From positions 1 to 17,471 of the forward strand of contig CAYUBD010000020.1 in assembly GCA_964442905.1 (NCBI GenBank): 17,471 bases of DNA, written 5' to 3'. Made by a program: the position numbers and the translations under genes. Under the pieces are notes generated by a model. The model did not search any database and was not told the DNA's origin. It worked only from the letters and a program-made list of their open reading frames with translations. This document shows positions 13,646 to 17,471 of this stretch, piece by piece (position 1 is the stretch's first letter; each line of letters begins with the position of its first letter). Source of the DNA: JAFGFG01 sp964442905. GTDB lineage: Archaea > Aenigmatarchaeota > Aenigmatarchaeia > QMZP01 > JAFGSV01.

Positions 13646-13749
13646 AACAGTTATAATATTAAACTACTGCATATAAAAAAGTATATAAACTGGTTTTGCC
13701 AAATCTGTATATTCGCGTAAATCTCGCGGTATAAAAATGAGGTGATTTA
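13640..13749. promoter_or_regulatory. Divergent promoter region, HTH-CBS regulator and metK
   Basis: For metK the best TATA element is TATATAAA at 13682-13689, predicting a start near 13711 and a leader of about 39 bases. That leader opens with a CGCG-TAAATCT-CGCG hairpin (13714-13728) and ends with GAGGTGAT (13739-13746), a perfect match to the archaeal anti-Shine-Dalgarno. For the regulator, TATA-like blocks lie at about 13652-13662 and 13669-13678 on the minus strand. AGT-rich half-palindromes overlap both: AGTT...AACT (13650-13666) and AGTATATAAACT (13680-13691), possible operator copies. AAATCT is repeated at 13701 and 13719. Confidence 0.45.
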
Positions 13750-14916
13750 ATGGTAGAAAAACACATAATTTCTTCGGAATCCGTTACCGAAGGGCATCCA
13801 GACAAGATGTGCGATCAGATAAGCGATGCCATAGTCGATGAAGCTCTCAGGCAGGATCCCAACAGCAGGGTCGCCATAGAGACAGGGACAAAGAACGGTG
13901 GTGTCATGATTTTCGGTGAGATGACAACTGGCGGGTACATAGATGTGCCTTTGATAACCAGGGAAACCATAAAGAAAATCGGCTACACTAAAGCAGAATA
14001 CGGCATAGAGGACGAGACATGCACGGTGTGGGTGCAGATAACCGAGCAGTCGCCTGACATAGATCAGGGAGTCAGCGATGAGAAGGGCCTTCACAAGGAA
14101 CAGGGCGCAGGTGATCAGGGCATGATGTACGGATATGCCTGTAACGAGACACCGGAGTTTATGCCGCTTCCCATAACACTCGCACAGAAGCTTACACTCA
14201 GGCTTGCAGAGGCCAGGAAGAAAGGTGAGATAAAGTGGCTCAGGCCGGACGGGAAGTCACAGGTGTCCATTGAATATGACGAGGTATGGAAGCCGCTGAG
14301 GGCAGATACCATTGTCGTATCGACACAGCATGACGAGGACGTGACCCACAGCGAGATAAAAAAGGAGATTATTGAGAAGGTCATCAGGCCTGTATGCAAG
14401 GAATGGATTGACGATGATACCAAGTTCCATGTGAATCCTACCGGCGCATTCGTCCGGGGCGGCCCGTATGCGGACGCCGGCCTTACAGGAAGGAAGATAA
14501 TCGTGGACACGTACGGCGGTGTCGGAAGGCACGGTGGTGGCGCATTCTCCGGAAAGGATCCAAGCAAGGTTGACAGGTCTGCCGCTTATGCCGCGAGGTA
14601 TGCCGCAAAGAACGTAGTAAAGGCAGGACTCGCTGAAAAGTGTGAGATACAGCTTGCATACGCAATAGGCGTCGCAGAACCCGTGTCTGTACATGTGGAC
14701 TGCTTCGGGACCAACAATGTGCCGACAGAGAAGATAACCGAGCTTGTCAGGAAGCATTTCCCATTGAAGCCCGCGGATATCATAAGGGAGCTGGACCTGA
14801 AAAAACCCAAGTATCTAAAGACCGCAGCCTATGGCCACTTCGGAAGGGACGGTCCGTCATTCACATGGGAGAACACAGAGAAGGCAGAAATTATTAGGAA
14901 AGAGGCTGGGCTTTAA
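13750..14916 (+). CDS. metK: S-adenosylmethionine synthetase, bacterial (MetK) type
   Basis: A 388-residue enzyme that makes SAM from methionine and ATP. The bacterial/eukaryotic signatures are all visible: SESVTEGHPDK (9-19), the ATP loop GAGDQG (119-124), WLRPDGKSQVSIEYD (163-177), LSTQH-like VVSTQHDED, NPTGAFVRGGPYADAGLTGRKIIVDTYGG and the phosphate loop GGGAFSGKDPSKVDRSAAYAAR from residue 262, with AYAIGVAEPVS and AAYGHFGRDG near the end. Most archaea instead use an unrelated-looking archaeal MAT family, so this copy points to ancient transfer from bacteria or lineage-specific replacement. It has a perfect GAGGTGAT ribosome binding site. The HTH-CBS gene is divergent upstream. Confidence 0.96.
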   Translation: MVEKHIISSESVTEGHPDKMCDQISDAIVDEALRQDPNSRVAIETGTKNGGVMIFGEMTTGGYIDVPLITRETIKKIGYTKAEYGIEDETCTVWVQITEQSPDIDQGVSDEKGLHKEQGAGDQGMMYGYACNETPEFMPLPITLAQKLTLRLAEARKKGEIKWLRPDGKSQVSIEYDEVWKPLRADTIVVSTQHDEDVTHSEIKKEIIEKVIRPVCKEWIDDDTKFHVNPTGAFVRGGPYADAGLTGRKIIVDTYGGVGRHGGGAFSGKDPSKVDRSAAYAARYAAKNVVKAGLAEKCEIQLAYAIGVAEPVSVHVDCFGTNNVPTEKITELVRKHFPLKPADIIRELDLKKPKYLKTAAYGHFGRDGPSFTWENTEKAEIIRKEAGL

Positions 14917-14935
14917 GCCCTCTCTTCAATTTTTT
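14901..14935 (+). terminator. Hairpin plus T-run at the end of metK
   Basis: GGGC-TTTAA-GCCC (14908-14920) forms a hairpin that includes the metK stop codon; AGAG and CTCT on either side can extend it across a small internal loop. A run of six T follows at 14930-14935, ending in the stop codon of the convergent gene. This fits a terminator but is not proved. Confidence 0.45.
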
Positions 14936-15552
14936 CATGGTTTAAATATGCCTATCGTGTGATGTGTATCAACAATAGGATGGGGATAATTTAGTTCCAC
15001 ACCTTCATGTGCTTCCCCGGAAAATACAGGCTTCACACATTTCTTTTTGAGTATATCAAGAAAATAATCATAAGTGTCGAGATCTTTATCTTGAACAAGT
15101 GTAACCACTGCACCATTCTTATCAGTCCACATAAGGGCGTTCATGAAAATATCTACCCAATCATCCATCGGCATTAATGAAGGGTTTCTTATGTAAGTCA
15201 GATCGTATCGCTCTTTCATTCTACCGGATTGATGAAAAGGCATCTGCCAGATATAATCTTTCCTGGCATCACCATCCATGTAACCGGTGAGAACAAAATC
15301 ATAATCATTAGCCGATTGTTCAAGTAGCTTACTTAAGTTGCATGCTGCCACTGTTACATCATCAGGATCGATACCATAGACGTTTTGATGGAATGCTCTT
15401 ATCACTGTTCCCTCTTTTATATTCCTTGCGCCGACTGCCATGGCAAACGGCTTATCACTAGGAGAATAGTATTCCGGTAGGTGTCTTTCTAGTACGTATA
15501 CGTCCATCTCTTCGTATTGCATATATTTTCCTAGAGGCTTTATCACGGTCAT
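14935..15552 (-). CDS. Degenerate methyltransferase-like protein, unknown function
   Basis: A protein of about 205 residues that I do not recognise with certainty. VYGIDPDDVTVAACNLSKLLEQ resembles the strand 2 acidic loop and helix of class I SAM methyltransferases, and YDLTYIRNPSLMPMDDWVDIFMNALM followed by TDKNGAVVTLVQD resembles the motif IV-VI part. The glycine-rich motif I expected before them is not recognisable, so SAM binding is doubtful. The frame opens at a GTG at 15606, but a minus-strand TATA centre (about 15577) lies 25 bases from the ATG at 15552, which fits the local leaderless pattern. It is converging on metK, and it looks more AT-rich than metK, possibly a foreign gene. Confidence 0.65.
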   Translation of the reverse strand: MTVIKPLGKYMQYEEMDVYVLERHLPEYYSPSDKPFAMAVGARNIKEGTVIRAFHQNVYGIDPDDVTVAACNLSKLLEQSANDYDFVLTGYMDGDARKDYIWQMPFHQSGRMKERYDLTYIRNPSLMPMDDWVDIFMNALMWTDKNGAVVTLVQDKDLDTYDYFLDILKKKCVKPVFSGEAHEGVELNYPHPIVDTHHTIGIFKP

Positions 15553-15652
15553 GTGTGCTAGTTGATGAAAAGTTTTATAAACAGATCGATTTTTATCAAC
15601 GATCACATTCCGTTACCAAAATGCTTTTATTTATTAACATCATAAAGATGAC
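15553..15652. promoter_or_regulatory. Divergent leaderless promoters
   Basis: AGTTTTATAAACA (15571-15583) reads as a TATA box on the minus strand, centred 25 bases from the ATG at 15552. CTTTTATTT (15624-15632) is a plus-strand TATA box centred 25 bases before the ATG at 15653. Neither gene has a ribosome binding site. Confidence 0.55.
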
Positions 15653-16348
15653 ATGGAAAAAATCATAGAAATCACTGAAAAGGCATTTCTGGGAGAGTTC
15701 ATCAGGCTTTCACCGAAGATAAATGAGCTCTCGGAGATTCTCTGGTTCGTTTTCAGGATGGGCGGTTCGGTTTCAAACAACATAATAACCCCCAGGTTCC
15801 CTGATGCAAGTGGAGATCTTAAGAACCTAGTTGAAATGGGAATACTGAAGGAGATGGACACAGGGAATGAAAAGATGGTTGCCTTCAGCGAGAAGTTCGA
15901 GACCAGACTGATAAACAAGAACCTCAATGACATATCAGTAACGGACATCTTCGATACCATTGTCGATGGCTATTCAAAAGACATGGGAAAGAGGTACAAA
16001 TTGGACGATCTCATCAAAAGACTTTCCACTGTGATTTCAGCTGTAATAACATATGCTACCCCAGAAGAGCCTGCATTCCTGAACAAGGTTTTCAGGGCAG
16101 TGGGTCAGAATATAGACGGCGAGGCCACCCCAGAGTCGCTGAATCAGGCCAAAGAGTTGCTTGAATACTATCTTTTCAAGTATCTGGGTCTTATCCAGCC
16201 GGTGGGATCTTTTGCCGTGAACCTTTCAACCAGAGCAGCACAGGTTGTAGCAAAGAATCCGACTCTTCTCGAAGCCTACAAGAGCAAAAGCAAAGAACCC
16301 GTTCCCAGTAAGCAAAATGCACCTGAAGTGGCAGAGAAGAAGGAATGA
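15653..16348 (+). CDS. Hypothetical helical protein, possible winged-helix N-terminus
   Basis: A 231-residue soluble protein of unknown function. The first 90 residues have a pattern that could form a winged helix: helix NELSEILWFVFRMGG, helix DASGDLKNLVEMGILKEM, then a short hairpin GNEKMVAFSEKFETRL. The middle (about 110-195) is helical, with KLDDLIKRLSTVISAVITY and ESLNQAKELLEYYLFKYLGL. The end (about 212-231) is a charged, disordered tail rich in Lys, Pro and Glu. No membrane segment or cysteine cluster is visible. The ATG lies 25 bases after a TATA centre, so it is probably leaderless. A regulatory or scaffolding role is only a guess. Its stop is three bases from the end of the convergent microprotein gene. 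Confidence 0.7.
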   Translation: MEKIIEITEKAFLGEFIRLSPKINELSEILWFVFRMGGSVSNNIITPRFPDASGDLKNLVEMGILKEMDTGNEKMVAFSEKFETRLINKNLNDISVTDIFDTIVDGYSKDMGKRYKLDDLIKRLSTVISAVITYATPEEPAFLNKVFRAVGQNIDGEATPESLNQAKELLEYYLFKYLGLIQPVGSFAVNLSTRAAQVVAKNPTLLEAYKSKSKEPVPSKQNAPEVAEKKE

Positions 16349-16351
16349 ACG

Positions 16352-16486
16352 CTAGTAATACCTGCCCCAACATGAATAGGTGTTAGGACAATCTATGTCA
16401 CAGCACGTTCTGCATAGAGGCTTTCCTGTCTTGAGGCACTTGACTGTGTGTCCTAAAGACTTGCAGTTACTGCACCTTCCGAACAT
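16352..16486 (-). CDS. 44-residue zinc-knuckle-like cysteine-rich microprotein
   Basis: A short open frame starting with ATG at 16486 and ending TAG at 16352. Eight of 44 residues are cysteine: C5, C8, C17, C25, C28, C29, C33 and C39. The first part, CSNCKSLGHTVKC, is C-x2-C-x4-H-x3-C with Gly before His, close to the CCHC zinc knuckle (one residue short), and the second part, CRTCCDIDC...C, could hold a second zinc. The basic residues between fit nucleic-acid binding. A GGGAAG lies right before the ATG and a TATA-like AT block at 16503-16513. It fills an otherwise empty gap between the 15653 gene and rnz. The regular cysteine pattern argues against chance, but expression is unproved. Confidence 0.6.
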   Translation of the reverse strand: MFGRCSNCKSLGHTVKCLKTGKPLCRTCCDIDCPNTYSCWGRYY

Positions 16487-16596
16487 CTTCCCACTCTTCC
16501 CACTTAAAATATCACAACATGATTTAAATTTTTTTACACTAAAATGCGACGTTCATAGCTGGAAACGATTTTAAGTAGAAAGATAAATAGGTTATC
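16487..16596. promoter_or_regulatory. Divergent promoters for the microprotein and rnz
   Basis: GATTTTAAG (16567-16575) is centred about 26 bases before the rnz ATG at 16597, which fits a leaderless mRNA; no ribosome binding site is present. On the minus strand GATATTTTAAG (16503-16513) lies about 22 bases from the microprotein ATG, and a longer AT block occupies about 16521-16535. Confidence 0.45.
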
Positions 16597-17471
16597 ATGA
16601 TTGAGCTTACATTTCTTGGGACAGGATCATCCATACCCACCGCAAAGAGGAACCATGCGTCCATCTGGCTTCGCCACGAAGGCGAAGTCATGCTCTTCGA
16701 CTGCGGTGAAGGCACTCAGACGCAGATACTCAAGTCAGGCCACAATTTCATGAAAATAGACAGAATATTCATAACTCATTGGCATGCAGACCACTGGGCA
16801 GGGCTGATAGGCCTTATACTGACCATGAACATGGAAGAGAGAAAGAGGCCGCTTTACATATACGGGCCGGAGGCGGACAGGTTCATCAGAGACATACTGG
16901 ATCTCGGCTACTGGGGAGCAGGATTCAGGCTCATACCAAAGCACATCCCTTATGAAGGAGATGAAATAACCAGCGTATTGAAAACAAAAGATTTTGAGAT
17001 AACATCCATACCGGTTGAGCACAGCGTTCCTTCTGTCGGCTACTGCTTCAAGGAACACGACACGATCAATGTTGACATAAAGAAGGCTGAAAGGCTCTAC
17101 GGGCTAAAGGAAGGTCCTCTGGTAGGAAAGCTGAAGAAAACTGGTGAAGTGACAGTTAAAGGTAAGAAAATAACATTGGACGATGTCGGTTTCAAAAAGA
17201 AAGGCGCAAAGATTGTCTATTCAGGCGATACCAGTCCATGCAAGAACATGGTGAAGCTGGCAGAATCCGCCGATGTGCTCATACATGACTCGACATTCAC
17301 AGAAGAGATTGAAGACCGGAGGCATTCCGGCGCAAAGGAAGCGGCCGAAACTGCCAGGAAGGCGAATGTGAAAAAGCTCATTCTCACGCACTTCTCAAGG
17401 CGCTACACGGACGAGAAGGTACTCGAGAAGGAAGCCAGAAAGATTTTCAAAAACTCCGTGGCAGCGAAGGA
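16597..17471 (+). CDS. rnz: Ribonuclease Z (tRNA 3'-end processing), 3' end cut off
   Basis: About 291 residues are visible before the window ends. The protein starts MIELTFLGTGSSIPT, the usual RNase Z opening, with DCGEGTQTQI at 35-44. The metal-binding motif HWHADH is at 61-66, and the later ligands are seen in VEHSVPSVGY, YSGDTSPC, HDSTF, and THFSRRY, the last being the conserved C-terminal histidine. This metallo-beta-lactamase endonuclease removes the 3' trailer of tRNA precursors, needed here because the tRNA gene in this window has no encoded CCA. The gene seems nearly complete (family length about 300 residues). The ATG is 26 bases from a TATA centre. Confidence 0.95.
   Translation, partial: MIELTFLGTGSSIPTAKRNHASIWLRHEGEVMLFDCGEGTQTQILKSGHNFMKIDRIFITHWHADHWAGLIGLILTMNMEERKRPLYIYGPEADRFIRDILDLGYWGAGFRLIPKHIPYEGDEITSVLKTKDFEITSIPVEHSVPSVGYCFKEHDTINVDIKKAERLYGLKEGPLVGKLKKTGEVTVKGKKITLDDVGFKKKGAKIVYSGDTSPCKNMVKLAESADVLIHDSTFTEEIEDRRHSGAKEAAETARKANVKKLILTHFSRRYTDEKVLEKEARKIFKNSVAAK

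Noticed and set aside
15553..15606. A GTG start at 15606 for the methyltransferase-like gene.
   Set aside because: The TATA element is inside this extension and has ideal spacing to the ATG at 15552.
16380..16574. A plus-strand open frame of 64 codons in the gap before rnz.
   Set aside because: It is antisense to the cysteine-rich microprotein, has no family-like features and no promoter or ribosome binding site.
16588..16600. GGTTATCAT at the rnz start as a second copy of the regulator palindrome.
   Set aside because: Only the left arm and centre match; the right arm reads GATTGA, so there is no dyad.
1..17471. CRISPR array, transposase or integrase, or tRNA-linked integration site.
   Set aside because: No regularly spaced repeats and no recombinase-like gene were seen, and no duplicate of the tRNA 3' end was found.

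Overview
The window reads as a compact archaeal chromosome segment, probably from a DPANN-type lineage (inference). The archaeal evidence is a tRNA gene interrupted by an intron with a bulge-helix-bulge splice motif, an aIF2-beta gene, a four-gene 2-oxoacid:ferredoxin oxidoreductase operon, archaeal TATA boxes, and many genes whose start codon lies 24-28 bases from a TATA centre, as expected for leaderless mRNAs. The large cysteine-rich, membrane-anchored surface protein is of a kind often seen in DPANN genomes. Gene packing is extreme: several convergent pairs have stop codons that touch or overlap.

Layout. 2-460: 3' part of an RNA cyclic phosphodiesterase (thpR), overlapping tail-to-tail with an MFS transporter (411-1868, minus). 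1946-2612: a Mth938-family protein and a small membrane protein. 2660-2844: tRNA-Val(CAC) with a 112-nt intron in the T loop, touching the stop codon of a pilin-like membrane protein that follows the aIF2-beta gene (2845-3700, minus). 3813-5179: pyrF and a flavodoxin-like gene, divergent from one shared TATA element. 5180-6398 (minus): a polytopic membrane protein resembling an ECF S component and an all-alpha dUTPase-like protein. 6480-8315 (minus): surface protein with 54 cysteines. 8424-11423 (plus): porG-porD-porA-porB. 11425-13108: an AT-rich alpha/beta hydrolase gene followed by a GC-rich gene for a divergent DAHP-synthase-like barrel protein, with an invertedly repeated intergenic region between them. 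13109-14916: an HTH-CBS regulator divergent from a bacterial-type metK, with a perfect palindrome over the regulator's start codon. 14935-17471: a degenerate methyltransferase-like protein, a hypothetical helical protein, a 44-residue zinc-knuckle-like microprotein, and the start of RNase Z.

How the genes fit together. Central metabolism is represented by the oxidoreductase (pyruvate or another 2-oxoacid to acyl-CoA with reduced ferredoxin), PyrF (UMP synthesis), a dUTPase-like enzyme and SAM synthetase. RNA processing is represented by tRNA-Val with its intron, RNase Z and ThpR, whose product class acts on RNA cyclic phosphate ends such as those generated in tRNA splicing. The most interesting local system is the HTH-CBS/metK pair: CBS domains can bind adenosyl ligands including SAM, so a regulator of this class beside metK, with a palindrome over its own start, suggests SAM-responsive or autoregulatory control (inference). 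No CRISPR array, insertion sequence or rRNA was seen.
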